From Phycisphaerae bacterium (GTDB lineage Bacteria; Planctomycetota; Phycisphaerae; Tepidisphaerales; Tepidisphaeraceae), in the NCBI GenBank assembly GCA_030448225.1, contig JAUJNJ010000022.1, positions 1 to 64,000 on the forward strand: a stretch of 64,000 nucleotides of DNA. The letters are read 5' to 3'. Under the pieces are notes generated by a model. The model did not search any database. It had not been told where the DNA came from and saw only the letters and a list, made by a program, of their open reading frames with translations. Every line of letters starts with the position of its first letter. Position 1 is the first letter of the stretch. Positions 18,713 through 27,782 of the stretch are shown piece after piece. The position numbers were made by a program, and so were the translations under genes.

Positions 18713-19738
18713 ATGCTTCGCATCGGCATCATCGGCATGGGCTTCATGGGCAGGACGCACTACCTCACGTACCAGAAGGTGCCCGGCGTGGCCGTCGTCG
18801 CGATCGCCGACGCCGACCCGCGCCGCGCGGCGGGCGACCTGTCCGGCGGGTGGGGGAACGTGAACACCGGCGAGATCAGCCAACTCCCGATGGACCGCAT
18901 CCGTGGCACCACGCACGTCGCCGAACTGCTGGCGATGACCGACGTCGACGCGGTCGACATCTGCCTGCCCACGCCGACGCACGCCGGCCTCGTCCCGCAG
19001 GCGCTGGCGGCGGGGAAGCACGTGCTGTGCGAGAAGCCGCTGGCGCGCACCAGCGCCGACGCCCGCGCGATCGCCGACGCCGCCGCCCGCCACCCGCACC
19101 TCGTGTTCATGCCCGCGATGTGCATGCGGTTCTGGCCCGAGTGGGAGTGGCTGAAGGCCGCGGCGACCGACGGCCGCTACGGGCGCGTGCGGTCGGCGAC
19201 GTTCCGCCGGGTCGGCTCGATCCCGGCCGGGTGGTTCCGCGACGGCGCGCTCTCCGGCGGCGCGCTGCTCGACCTGCACATCCACGACACCGACTTCGTC
19301 TACCACCTCTTCGGCCGGCCCGCGGGCGTCTTCAGCCGCGGCTACGTCGGCCCCAGCGGCGAGGTCGACCACGTCGCGACGCAGTACCTCTACGACGGCG
19401 AGCACGCCCCAGCGCTCGTGACGGCCGAGGGGTCGTGGACGCAGGCCGAGGGGTTCGGCTTCTCGATGCGCTACACGGTGAACTTCGAGCGCGCCACCGC
19501 CGACTTCGACCTCGCCCGCACCGCCGCCCCGCTGATGGTCGCCGCCGACGGCAAGAACCAGCCCGTGGCGCCGCCGACCAAGGGCGACGGCTACGTCGGC
19601 GAGATGACCTACTTCGCCGACTGCGTCCGCGCCAAGCGCCAGCCGAGGCGCGTGACGGCCGACGACGCCGTGGTAGGCCTCCAGATCGCCGAAGCCGAAC
19701 GCCGCAGCGTCTTCTCCGGGCGCGTGGAGACGATTTGA
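18713..19738 (+). CDS. Gfo/Idh/MocA family oxidoreductase
   Basis: The 341-residue protein starts MLRIGIIGMGFMGRTHYLTY, with the Rossmann GxGxxG-type loop (GMGFMG). 'DVDAVDICLPTPTHAGLVPQALAAGKHVLCEKPLA' includes the conserved EKP near residue 110. The C-terminal half carries 'SGGALLDLHIHDTDFVYHLFG', matching the family's GG-x-LxDxGxHxxD-like motif. These enzymes oxidise or reduce sugars and cyclitols with NAD(P); the substrate cannot be read here. ATG at 18713 is chosen because upstream residues are not conserved-looking. Planctomycetes carry many paralogues. Confidence 0.92.
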   Translation: MLRIGIIGMGFMGRTHYLTYQKVPGVAVVAIADADPRRAAGDLSGGWGNVNTGEISQLPMDRIRGTTHVAELLAMTDVDAVDICLPTPTHAGLVPQALAAGKHVLCEKPLARTSADARAIADAAARHPHLVFMPAMCMRFWPEWEWLKAAATDGRYGRVRSATFRRVGSIPAGWFRDGALSGGALLDLHIHDTDFVYHLFGRPAGVFSRGYVGPSGEVDHVATQYLYDGEHAPALVTAEGSWTQAEGFGFSMRYTVNFERATADFDLARTAAPLMVAADGKNQPVAPPTKGDGYVGEMTYFADCVRAKRQPRRVTADDAVVGLQIAEAERRSVFSGRVETI

Positions 19739-19749
19739 ATTGAGGGACG

Positions 19750-19970
19750 GATGAACCGCAGAGGGGCAGAGGACGCGGAGACAAGAATTCTGATTCAGCC
19801 ACAGATGGGGCACAGATGAACACAGATAAGAAGAGCTGGGGAAGATCTCTCGGCGAACAATAGACGTGACGGCACGTTTCCGGCATCTTCATCTGTGCGA
19901 ATCTGTGCCCCATCTGTGGCTACATCAGATTTTCTTGTCTCCGCGCTCTCCGCGTCTCCGCGGTTCAATC
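19750..19970. repeat. Long intergenic inverted repeat, 'CACAGATGGGGCACAGATG' and 'CCGCGGAGACGCGGAG' words
   Basis: The left arm (about 19750-19828) runs from ATGAACCGCAGAGG through ACGCGGAGACAAGAAT to CCACAGATGGGGCACAGATG. The right arm (about 19891-19970) is its reverse complement in the same order, ending CTCCGCGTCTCCGCGGTTCAAT. The arms are about 75 bases with few mismatches and a loop of about 60. It begins 12 bp after the stop of the oxidoreductase gene. Confidence 0.85.
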
Positions 19971-20082
19971 TCCTGGTCTTGAAGCGCGGGCGTTGTCGCA
20001 ACGTCCCCGCCGCCGCGAGGTAGATGATTCCGGCGGCCGGTTCCGGTCGCGAACCACCATCACCCTCGGAGAAATGCACACC

Positions 20083-20853
20083 ATGCCCCGCACCCGCACT
20101 CTCGCCGCCGTCGCGCTCGCGGCGCTGCTCGCCGTGCCGGCCGTCGCCACGTTCCCGCTGCTGTCGTCGCCCGCCTTCGCCGCCGCCGCCGACGGCGCCG
20201 GCGCGGCCGCCTCGATCGCCGCCGCCGAGGCGAACGTGCTGACCGACCAGGCGGAGGCGCAGGGCTTCAAGCTGCTGTTCGACGGCAAGACCGCCGGGGG
20301 CTGGCGGAACTACAAGAAGGACGCGATCAACCCCGCCTGGAAGGTGCAGGACGGCGCGCTCGTCCTGGCCGCCAAGGGCGGCGGCGACATCATCACCGCC
20401 GAGCAGTACGACGCGTTCGAACTGCTCATCGACTACAAGATCGCGCCCGGCGGCAACAGCGGCATCATGTTCCACGTCCAGGAGACCGACGGCCCGCCCT
20501 ACGCGACCGGCCCCGAGATCCAGGTGCAGGACAACGAGGCGGGCAAGGACCCGCAGAAGGCCGGCTGGCTCTACCAGCTCTACCCCGCCACGATCGACGC
20601 CACCAAGCCCGCGGGCCAGTGGAACACGATGCGCGTCGTCATCAACAAGGCGCCGGCCAAGAGCGAGATCCACATGAACGGCCAGCGGTACAGCGAGTTC
20701 GTCGTCGGCGGCGACGAGTGGAAGCAGAAGATCGCCAAGAGCAAGTTCGCCAAGATCCCCGGCTTCGGCATGGCCGGCAAAGGCTTCATCTGCCTCCAGG
20801 ACCACGGCGACGAGGTCGCCTACCGCAACATCAAGATCCGCCCGATCAAGTGA
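20083..20853 (+). CDS. Secreted DUF1080 (3-keto-disaccharide hydrolase) domain protein
   Basis: Start at ATG 20083 gives a signal peptide (MPRTRTLAAVALAALLAVPAVA). The GGAG at about 20068-20071 is correctly spaced for it, whereas ATG 20074 is too close. The mature part carries 'AQGFKLLFDGKTAGGWRNYK', 'ELLIDYKIAPGGNSGIMFHV', 'GPEIQVQDNEAGKD', 'WNTMRVVINKAPAKSEIHMNG' and 'GFICLQDHGDEVAYRNIKIRPIK'. This is the full concanavalin-like DUF1080 fold, now called 3-keto-disaccharide hydrolase. Members act on oxidised disaccharides, and planctomycetes often pair them with Gfo/Idh enzymes, as here. The gene is intact and ends at a terminator. Confidence 0.92.
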   Translation: MPRTRTLAAVALAALLAVPAVATFPLLSSPAFAAAADGAGAAASIAAAEANVLTDQAEAQGFKLLFDGKTAGGWRNYKKDAINPAWKVQDGALVLAAKGGGDIITAEQYDAFELLIDYKIAPGGNSGIMFHVQETDGPPYATGPEIQVQDNEAGKDPQKAGWLYQLYPATIDATKPAGQWNTMRVVINKAPAKSEIHMNGQRYSEFVVGGDEWKQKIAKSKFAKIPGFGMAGKGFICLQDHGDEVAYRNIKIRPIK

Positions 20854-20890
20854 GCGGCCGGCGCGGTCAGACGCGATGATCGAAACGCGC

Positions 20891-20918
20891 AAGGGCCGCC
20901 CGGCATCGGGCGGCCCTT
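20891..20918 (+). terminator. Intrinsic terminator after the DUF1080 gene
   Basis: A perfect 12-bp stem AAGGGCCGCCCG / CGGGCGGCCCTT with loop GCAT lies 37 bp after the stop codon. It is followed by TCCGTTG. The stem's own AA/TT ends and the trailing T residues make a short U tract. Confidence 0.8.
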
Positions 20919-21079
20919 TCCGTTGACGGCCACGGCGTCCGAATTTCGTGCCCCGCCGCACCGGCCCGCCGCACGTCCGCGATACGCGTGCGACGTCTTC
21001 CCATACGGCGCCGTCGCGCCCGCCGCGGTCGCAAGAAAGGGAAACGGGGGCCCGCGCACTTCTGGTACCATTCGCGCCG

Positions 21080-21689
21080 ATGCGCCGCCTCGCCCGCCAC
21101 CTGTTCACGATCTGCGCGGCTGTGGCGCTGCTCCTGTGCGTCGCGGTGTGCGTGCTGTGGGTCCGGGGGCGAAGCGGCGCGGACGAGGCGGAGTGGAGGT
21201 ACAACCGTCGGCTCGCCGACGGCGGCGCCGCCAGCACAGCGGTCCACCTGAGTTCCGGCAGCCGGCTCCGCGTCGTCGCCGGATGGGCCCAGGCGCCCCC
21301 GCGCTTCGCGGAAATCTTCTATCACATCACCGCCGACCAGAGCGGCGGCCGGCCGCGCCTCATATTCCGCCACCGGCGCTACGCGTGGGGGCCGAACAAC
21401 GACGCGTTCACCCCCACCGACTACAGTGACCCCGTCTACTCCGGCTGGGGCCCCGTGCGGTGGTATGACGACGACCAAGCCCGGCCACACGGCTACCGCA
21501 CCCTTTACGTCGGCGTCTCCCACTGGCTGGTCGCGCTGCTGCTCCTCGTGCCGCCCGCACTGTGGCTGAGGCGTGCGCGCGTGCCGTCGCGCGCCGGCGC
21601 GGCCTCTGCCCCACTTGCGGCTACGACCTCCGCGCCAGCCCGGACCGCTGCCCGGAATGCGCGCGGCCGCCACCGGGGCGACGGCGTGA
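21080..21689 (+). CDS. Membrane protein with C-terminal C-P-T-C-G-Y-D-L zinc ribbon, copy A
   Basis: It starts MRRLARHLFTICAAVALLLC with an N-terminal membrane helix. An extracytoplasmic domain with many aromatic residues follows (GWGPVRWYDDDQARPHGYRTLYVG), then a second helix (VSHWLVALLLLVPPALWL). One or two frame breaks lead into a zinc ribbon (GLCPTCGYDLRASPDRCPEC) and, in the repaired frame, the end GAAATGATA with TGA at 21687. This family of hypothetical proteins is widespread in planctomycetes; no function is known. The stop overlaps the GTG start of copy B (GTGA). Confidence 0.7.
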
Positions 21690-22250
21690 GGCCGGGACGG
21701 CTCACGCTCGCCGCGGCGGCGCGTCGCTGTTGCTCTGGCGCGGCCGCGCTCGCCGCCGGGGCCGACTCGCACCGGCGCGCGCTGGTCGGGCGCGCGGGGC
21801 GTCGTGGTCGCTCTACGTGCGATCGAGTACGGCCGGCTGTTCGTCCACGCCGGCGCGATCGACGCCGGCGACGCGCGCGCTGGCTCTCCGACACCTGGCC
21901 GCTCGCCCCCGGCTGGTCCGCGCCGGGCCGGGTCGGCTGGTGGGATCGCGGCGGGTTCGGCTACGCGATTGGCGGCACGCCCGGCGGCAACGCGATCCGC
22001 CAACTCGCGATCCCGTACTGGTCGCTCGCCCTGCTCGCCGCCCTGCCCCCGACTACCCTGGCCCTCCGCCGGCGTCGCCGCCAATCCGCCGCCGGCCTTG
22101 CCCCGCCTGCGGCTACGACCTCCGCGCCTCGCCAGGGCGCTGCCCGCGGGACGGCCCGCGTCGCCGACGCGGCTGCGGGCGGCGGCGGTGGCGGCGGCGC
22201 GGCGCTGTCGGCCGGGACGGATCTCGTTCGGACGGCGGGCGACGCGCCGC
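21686..22250 (+). CDS. Membrane protein with zinc ribbon, copy B, frameshifted
   Basis: This is the second member of the same family, starting at a GTG that overlaps the previous stop. Recoverable parts are MRPGRLTLAAAA (first helix), 'VVALRAIEYGRLFVHAGAIDA', and 'GGFGYAIGGTPGGNAIRQLAIPYWSLALLAALPPTTLALRRR' (outer domain and second helix). The zinc ribbon is 'CPACGYDLRASPGRCP'. The arrangement helix, outer domain, helix, ribbon is the same as copy A, so the pair arose by tandem duplication. At least four frame breaks occur. The exact stop is uncertain (about 22250). Confidence 0.6.
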
Positions 22251-22265
22251 CACCGGGGAAAACAG

Positions 22266-22700
22266 ATGAAGTGCGACACCTGCGGCGGCGAGGCGACGGT
22301 TCACGTGACAGAGGTCGTCGGGGGACGTCCGGTGGTGACGCACCGATGTGCGGAGCACGCCGCGGCGGGGCCCGACGGGGCCCGCGGGGTTCGCCGGCAC
22401 GACCGGATACGATGCGTTCCGGGCGCGACCCGGACCTGGCCGCCGCGCTTGAAGGACCCGGCGGCCCGCGCGCGCTCGACGCCCACCTGCTGCCGGCGGC
22501 GCGCCCGCGGCTGCTCGACGCATCCGCCACGGTCCGCATCCGGGCCGTCTACGCCCTGATGCACCGCGAGGGGGCGGGCCCCGCGCTCGACGTGCTGCGG
22601 GACGCCTTGGCGAACCCGGACGAGCGCGTGCGGCCGGGCGGCGGACATTGCCCGGCAGGTCCTCGAGGGGCGAGCGGAAGCGGTGGCCGTGGTAGTGAGC
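22266..22700 (+). CDS. McsA-like zinc-finger protein with helical-repeat tail, frameshifted
   Basis: The N-terminus MKCDTCGGEATVHVTEVVGG, followed by a second metal-ligand cluster HRCAEHAA, is the McsA/UvrB-associated zinc finger. In that finger two CxxC-like clusters flank a VHxTE strand. After frame breaks the downstream part reads 'LLDASATVRIRAVYALMHREGAGPALDVLRDAL', which looks like one HEAT-type helical repeat. A further break leads to 'DIARQVLEGRAEAVAVVV'. Full McsA proteins end in a UVR motif; I cannot identify one here. It probably acts as a small adaptor, but this is inference. The stop is not certain. Confidence 0.5.
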
Positions 22701-22976
22701 GGCCGCAGCGCGTTCGCCGCCCCATCACCGGCCCGACGCGGGACGCGGCGGCCGCGGGTCGCCCGAGCCGCGTGCGTTCAGCGTGGTCGACGCTCGGCGT
22801 CGGCGGCTACGCGTTGACGACGGGGCGAGGTCGATCCGTGTCGCGATCGCCGCACGGCCGCGGGCGTGGGTGTGGTATAAGCACCGGCGCGGGGACCGGC
22901 CGGCGCGGGCGGACTCGCGTCGTGGCCGTCTCGATTGATCGAGTCTCGGGTCATCTTCACCACATCGGAGCGAATC

Positions 22977-23359
22977 ATGCACATCGCAAAGTCGGAGGTC
23001 CCGGTCAGGCTGAGCGTGCCCAGGGCGACCGCGCGGCAGACCGCGGATTTCGGCGACGCCACCGGGTTCGGGAAGATGGCCGGCGAGTACTTCCGCTCGC
23101 GGCGGGCACGGACATCGCGCGCTGCTTCAGGGACTTCAGGGCGACCTGTGCCAGTGCCCGCACTGGGGCTACGTGCTCAGGGACGCGTCACCGTCACCTA
23201 CACCGGCGGCGACACCGAAACGGTGGCCGGCGGCGATTTGTTCTACTGGCCGCCCGGGCACTCGGTGCGCGTGGACGAGGACGCGGAGATCGTCCTGTTC
23301 AGCCCGCGGCACAGCACGCGCACGTGATCGACCACATGCGCGGCAAGCTCGGCGTGTGA
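22977..23359 (+). CDS. Cupin domain protein, frameshifted
   Basis: ATG at 22977 opens MHIAKSEVPVRLSVPRATARQTADFGDATGFGKMAGEYF. Two frame breaks around 23095-23190 hide the segment that reads 'LQGDLCQCPHWGYVL.GRVTVTYTGGDTETVAGGDLFYWPPGH'. The first cupin box (metal-binding H and E positions) and the 'DxFYWPPGHS' strand are characteristic of a small one-domain cupin family. The end is 'HVIDHMRGKLGV' with TGA at 23357. Cupins of this type bind a metal but have no assigned substrate. Confidence 0.65.
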
Positions 23360-23521
23360 CGCGGGCGGGCGACGCTGTGTGCGCCCCCGCGGGCCGGTCA
23401 CGCATCGCCCGGCGGCGCGCTCGCGCCGCCGCGGGTTGCTGACGTGACCGCCGACGTGGGGGAGGCTGGGGGCGGACAGAGATCGTTCGTTCGCGGCCGC
23501 CGCTCGGGATGACGGGGGAAC

Positions 23522-24317
23522 ATGCAGCGACCGGCACCCGCCACGTTCGTATCGATCGCACGCCTGCTGCCGCTGCTGCTGCTCGCGTGCGCGACAGGTT
23601 GCCGTTCACCGGCCCGATGTGGGAGGCGGCGAACGCGCGGGCGGTCGTCGGGCCGCGGGCGATCGGCGTGATCGACCCGGCCGCGGACGGCGGCGGCGGC
23701 GCGGCGGCGCGGCTACGGAGGGCCGGCGTCTGCTCGTAGTAGAGTATGGCGACTACGGCGAATACCTGTACGCGACGATACCGCTCACGGCAGAGGGTGT
23801 CCGATCGATTCGTTCGGCTACACGGGTGGCGAGCGCGCCCCGAGCGAATCGTCGCCGACCTGCTTGCGCGCAGCGGCGGCAAGTACGCGACGCGTCGACT
23901 GACGTTGCGACGAGCGGTGGGCGGCGGACCTCGAGAACGACCCGCACTTCCGCCGGCTAGACTGGACGACCGACGGCCGGTCCGGGCCGCACGACGCGAC
24001 CATCGACGGCGCGGGCCGCGGGCTGGACGGGTGCGGGTGCCGCGCCCGACGTGCGCGTCCGCGCGCTTGTGGCTCGGCCGCCCGTGGACCGACGCGGAGG
24101 ACGCGTTGATGCCGCTGCCGGCCGGGAGCCCGGAAGTCTACCCACGCGACGCGTGCGTGCTCGTGCTGCCCTACGCCCAACCGCGGCCGGCGCGCTCCGC
24201 CGCGGCACGCAGTGGCGCGCGGCGGCTCCTCTCACGCCCCTGACGCTCGTCGGCGACGCGCTGTTCATCCCGTACGTGTTCGTCACGTGTTACCTATTCC
24301 TAGGTGAGTGTCCATGA
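23522..24317 (+). CDS. Putative lipoprotein, frameshifted
   Basis: It starts MQRPAPATFVSIARLLPLLLLACATGCRS, with a lipobox-like LACATGC. Later frames contain 'MWEAANARAVVGPRAIGVIDPAAD', 'LLVVEYGDYGEYLYATIPLTAEG' and, at the end, 'LTPLTLVGDALFIPYVFVTCYLFLGECP'. The last segment is a C-terminal hydrophobic helix. Small planctomycete lipoproteins with this 'TxVxDxxxxP' ending are common, but I know no function. At least four frame breaks make the middle unreliable. TGA is at 24315-24317. Confidence 0.55.
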
Positions 24318-24738
24318 CGAGATGACCCGCGCGCGTTCCGCCGGCGCGCCCAGCGGATTCAAGAAAGATCCGGTACGCCGTCTGCGCGGACGCGGGCCGC
24401 GACGCGGCGCGTGCCTTCCGTGCGACCGGGCTTATCCGGGATGCTCTCGGACGGCGTCCTGCGGAACGTGACGTGCGGCCCGGAGCGGTGCCCGTTCGTT
24501 CGCGGCGACTCCGCCCGGCGGCGCGCTCCCGGCGGCGGGGCGGTCGAGCCGTTGCTGCGCATCGAAAGTAGTTTGACGGCGTTCCTAGAACATGCAATCA
24601 GCGAGATGCTTCACGGAGCCAGTTCGACCGGGCGGAGGAGCAGGCGGATCTTCCGGGGAAAGGCGGCGCGCCCGCATTCCGTGCGGCGGGATCGCGTGCG
24701 CTCGCATCGGTGGCGGGCCGTGTTCGTGCCCAGGCCGC
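24318..24738. other. Gene-free stretch
   Basis: This lies between the convergent lipoprotein gene and gatA. Frames are Arg-rich shadows. No hairpin with a T tract and no long inverted repeat were found. Confidence 0.35.
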
Positions 24739-26194
24739 CTACAGCGCCGGCCGGCGGGTGTGCCAGTCGGTGGCGGCCTCGTACATGCGGGCGGCGGCCG
24801 GAGGGCGTGGGCTCGCCGAAGGTGGGGCCGAGCAGTTGCAGGCCGATCGGCAGCGGCTTGTCGCCGGCGGTGAAGCCGCAGGGGAGGCTCAGGCCGGGGA
24901 TGCCGGCGATGTTGCAGGTGACGGTGAACACGTCACTCAGGTACATCGCCAGCGGGTCGCCGCTCTTGGCCGATCTGGAACGCGGGCGAGGGGGACGTGG
25001 GGGTGAGGATCACGTCGCACTTCGTGAACGCCTCGTCGAAGTCCCGCGCGATGAGCGCGCGGATCTTCAGGGCCGTGACGTAGAACTGCGAGCCGTACCC
25101 TTCGGACAGCGCGTAGGTGCCGATCATGATGCGGTTGCACCTCCTCGCCGAAGCCTCCGCGCGGCTCTTGCTGAACAGTTCGAGGATGTCCCGCACCGGC
25201 TCCTTCGTGCGGTGGCCGAAGTGGACGCCGTCGTAGCGGGCGAGGTTGCTGCTGGCCTCACTGGGCGCGATGACGTAGTAGGCGGCGATGCCGTACTCGG
25301 TGTGCGGGAGCGAGACGTCGACGATCTCGCGCCCGAGCGCGCCGGTACTGCGCGATCGCCGCGTCGACCGCCGCCCGCACCTGCAGGTCGACGCCGGCGG
25401 CGTGGTCGTAATCTTGGCGATGCCGACGCGGAGGCGGTCGAGCGGGCGGTCGAGGTCGTGGAGGTAATCGGGGACGGGTTGCGGGGCGCTGGTGGCGTCG
25501 CGCGGGTCGTGGCCGGCGATGACGTTCAGCATCAGGGCGGCGTCGGCGACGGTGCGGCCGAAGGGGCCGACCTGGTCGAGCGAACTGGCGAAGGCGACCA
25601 GGCCGTAGCGGCTGACGCGGCCGTAGGTGGGCTTGAGGCCGACGAGCCCGCGCACAGCCCGGCGGGCTGGCGGATCGAGCCGCCGGTGTCGGAGCCGAGC
25701 GCGCGCAGCACATCCCCCGCCGCCAGCGCGCCGCGGCTCCGCCGCTGGACCCGCCGGGGACGCGGGCGTCGTCCCACGGGTTGCGGGTGGTGTGAAACGC
25801 GGCTGTTCTCGGTCGAGCTGCCCATGGCGAACTCGTCGAGGTTCGTCTTGCCGACGAGGACGGCGCCCCGGCCGCCTCGAGCCGGCGGACGACGGTGGCG
25901 TCGTACGGCGAGCGGAAGTCGGCGAGCATCCGCGACGAGCAGGTCGTGGTGCCGAACGACGTGCAGAGGTTGTCCTTGATCGCGACCGGCACGCCGGCCA
26001 GGGCGGTGCGCGTGCCGGCGTCGGCGGCCTTGGCATGCTCGATCGCGCCGGTCCGGGTACGTGCTGACGAACGCGCTGAGGCGCGAATCGAGCCGCTCGA
26101 TCCGGTCGAGGACGTGGCGGGTCAACTCCACCGCGGAGACCCGTTTCGAGCGGACGGCGTCGCGGGCGGCCAGCAGCGTGTCGGGCGTATTCAT
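24739..26194 (-). CDS. gatA: Asp-tRNA(Asn)/Glu-tRNA(Gln) amidotransferase subunit A, frameshifted
   Basis: The span of about 485 codons equals a normal GatA. The start [43 protein letters not shown] is the typical N-terminus. Amidase-signature pieces follow in other frames: '[23 protein letters not shown]' (catalytic Lys), '[31 protein letters not shown]', '[25 protein letters not shown]', '[21 protein letters not shown]' and '[13 protein letters not shown]'-like text. The repaired C-terminus [12 protein letters not shown] ends at TGA 24739-24741. GatCAB converts Glu-tRNA(Gln) to Gln-tRNA(Gln). gatC lies upstream on the same strand; gatB is not in the window. Confidence 0.9.
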
Positions 26195-26619
26195 GCGGCG
26201 ACAGCCTAAAGCGCGGGATGAAAGTCAAAACCGCCCGGACGGGCCGGCGGCAGAGCCGGACCGCGGAGGCGCACCGCCGCACCGTGTAGCGCGCGTTCCC
26301 GAACCCTTCGACGGCTCGGTGCCACCGTCGCCGTTGATCCGCGCGACGGCGGCGGCGGCCGCGAGGAGGGGACGGGATCAACGGACTTTCCGCGGCGAGA
26401 GGCGCCGGCACGACCATGTCATTTAACTGGGATGTGCACGCGCCCGGACGTTGGGGGGCGAGCGATCGTCCGGTCCGTCGGACGCGCGTCGGCGGTCAGG
26501 AGATCGGGCTGGGGCCGCGCGAACCGTATAGCGATCGGATGCCGGGGGAACCGTGGGAGCGAGTTCCCCATCGTTCGGGGACGCTACTGTCGACCCGCGT
26601 ACTGAGGATTTTGCTCGCC
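26195..26619. other. Spacer between gatC and gatA
   Basis: There are 425 bp between two genes that are often adjacent. No frame carries a family motif, and no repeat or terminator with a T run is visible. The spacing suggests separate promoters for gatA and gatC. Confidence 0.35.
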
Positions 26620-26932
26620 TCACCCGGCCGAGTCTTCGCCGCCGCCGAGAATCTTGGGGACCTTAAAGAACGGGCCGTCGGTCTCGGGGGCGTTGCGGAG
26701 CACGTCCTCGACCGGGAGGCTCGGCTCGACCACGTCCTCGCGCAGGACGTTGCTCAGCGGGACGGCGTGCGCCATCGGTGCGACGCCGGCGACGCCGGCC
26801 TCGTTGATCTTCGCGACGTAGTGGAGGATCTGCTCGAGTTGCGCGTGTACTTCCGGAGGTGCGCTCGTCGAGCGCGCGGCGCGAGAGTCTGGCGACGTGG
26901 CGGACGGTGTCCTGCGTGATCGGATCGGCCAT
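26620..26932 (-). CDS. gatC: Amidotransferase subunit C, frameshifted
   Basis: MADPITQDTVRHVARLSRRAL is a standard GatC start (helix with 'VxHVAxLxRL'). The frame breaks after about codon 22 and continues in another as 'ILHYVAKINEAGVAGVAPMAHAVPLSNVLREDV'. The end is '..APETDGPFFKVPKILGGGEDSAG', with the stop at 26620-26622. The 'VxPMxHxxxxxNVLREDV' and 'FxVPKILG' blocks are diagnostic. GatC stabilises the GatA-GatB complex. About two frame breaks occur; the repaired length of about 103 residues is normal. Confidence 0.85.
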
Positions 26933-27003
26933 GGGCGGCGGTTCTACTGCGGCGGCGGCGGCGGCTCAAGGACGTGCGTCGCGCGAGCACGTCGCGCAAA
27001 GCC

Positions 27004-27036
27004 ACACAGGCGCGCCGGGGGCCGGCGCGCCTGTGT
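27004..27036 (-). terminator. Hairpin downstream of rpmB
   Basis: A perfect 15-bp stem (27004-27018 with 27022-27036, loop GGG) begins 43 bp after the rpmB stop on the minus strand. The trailing sequence there is GGCTTTGCG, so the T tract is weak. It probably still terminates rpmB transcription. Confidence 0.6.
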
Positions 27037-27078
27037 AGCTCGTGTTGATTCGCAAGCGCGGGCGGACGCGCGAGGGGT

Positions 27079-27351
27079 TCAGGCCGCCGCGTTGGTGTCG
27101 GCGGGCTTGGTGTAGGTGCGGCGCGGGGGCTTGGTGACCATGCCGTTGCGGAGGGCCTTGGCGCTGACCTTGATGCGGACGACCTGCCCGTCGATCAGGG
27201 CGCGGACCTTCTGGATGTTCGGCCGGAACTTGCGGGCCGTGATCCCGGTGATCTTCGTGCCAACGCCGCCGAGGTACTTCGCCTTGCCGCGGTGGGTGAT
27301 CTGGTTGCCGAAGCTCGTCTTCTTGCCGGTGAAATAGCAAACCCGTGGCAT
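27079..27351 (-). CDS. rpmB: 50S ribosomal protein L28
   Basis: The 90-residue protein starts MPRVCYFTGKKTSFGNQITHRGKAKYLGGVGTKITG and continues 'RKFRPNIQKVRALIDGQVVRIKVSAKALRNG'. This is the canonical L28 sequence, a structural component of the large ribosomal subunit. ATG at 27351 is preceded by an AGAGG ribosome site. Longer in-frame starts upstream are rejected because the conserved L28 N-terminus begins at MPRVC. The last residues (TKPADTNAAA) are lineage-specific. Confidence 0.97.
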   Translation of the reverse strand: MPRVCYFTGKKTSFGNQITHRGKAKYLGGVGTKITGITARKFRPNIQKVRALIDGQVVRIKVSAKALRNGMVTKPPRRTYTKPADTNAAA

Positions 27352-27451
27352 TACTAACCTCTCGGTCTCAATTCGCTTGCGTTCAACTCTAGGAAAATCG
27401 AGCCCGGGAGTATAGGGCGGGGAGGGAGGGTTTGCAAGGCTCGGGATCGCG

Positions 27452-27690
27452 TGAATGACCAATGACTAAGCCCCAATGACCAACAAATGACCCAAGTCCC
27501 AATGACCAATGATCGCGCAGGTCGTGCCGGTGCAACGCTCGTGTAAAGCCGCCGATGGCATCGGCGGTCCACCCGGCGCGTGCCATCCGCAGCTTTACGC
27601 GGTGATCGCCCGCACGGCGGAGACGCGTCTCTTCTTGGTCATAAGGACTTGGTCATTTGTTGGTCATTGGGGCTTGGCCATTGGTCATTC
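27452..27690. repeat. Long nested intergenic inverted repeat, 'CAATGACCAA' word family
   Basis: The left arm (27452 to about 27513) starts GAATGACCAATGACTAAGCC and repeats CAATGACC and AATGACCAA words. The right arm (about 27632-27690) is its nearly exact reverse complement, ending GGCCATTGGTCATTC. Inside is a second hairpin with 21-base arms, GTGTAAAGCCGCCGATGG (from 27541) against its complement ending GCTTTACGCGG (to 27602). The whole fills the spacer between rpmB and the secretin gene. Confidence 0.85.
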
Positions 27691-27721
27691 CCCCACTCCC
27701 CCCGCGCGCCTCCGCCCCCGA

Positions 27722-27756
27722 AAACGCCCCCGGGCGGTTCGCACCCGGGGGCGTTT
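27722..27756 (-). terminator. Intrinsic terminator of the secretin gene
   Basis: A 13-bp stem AAACGCCCCCGGG (27722-27734) / CCCGGGGGCGTTT (27744-27756) with a 9-base loop lies 26 bp after the secretin stop on the minus strand. It is followed there by TTTTCGG. Confidence 0.8.
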
Positions 27757-27782
27757 CGCGTTTGTCTACGGCCGTGCGGCGA

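Noticed and set aside
19750..19970. Insertion sequence or MITE with terminal repeats
   Set aside because: No transposase and no flanking target duplication could be seen; arms consist of short repeated words, unlike IS ends.
24739..26194. gatA as a pseudogene
   Set aside because: GatCAB is normally essential for Gln or Asn tRNA charging in such bacteria. Breaks are spread evenly and neighbouring genes in the same patch are broken too, so sequence error is likelier.
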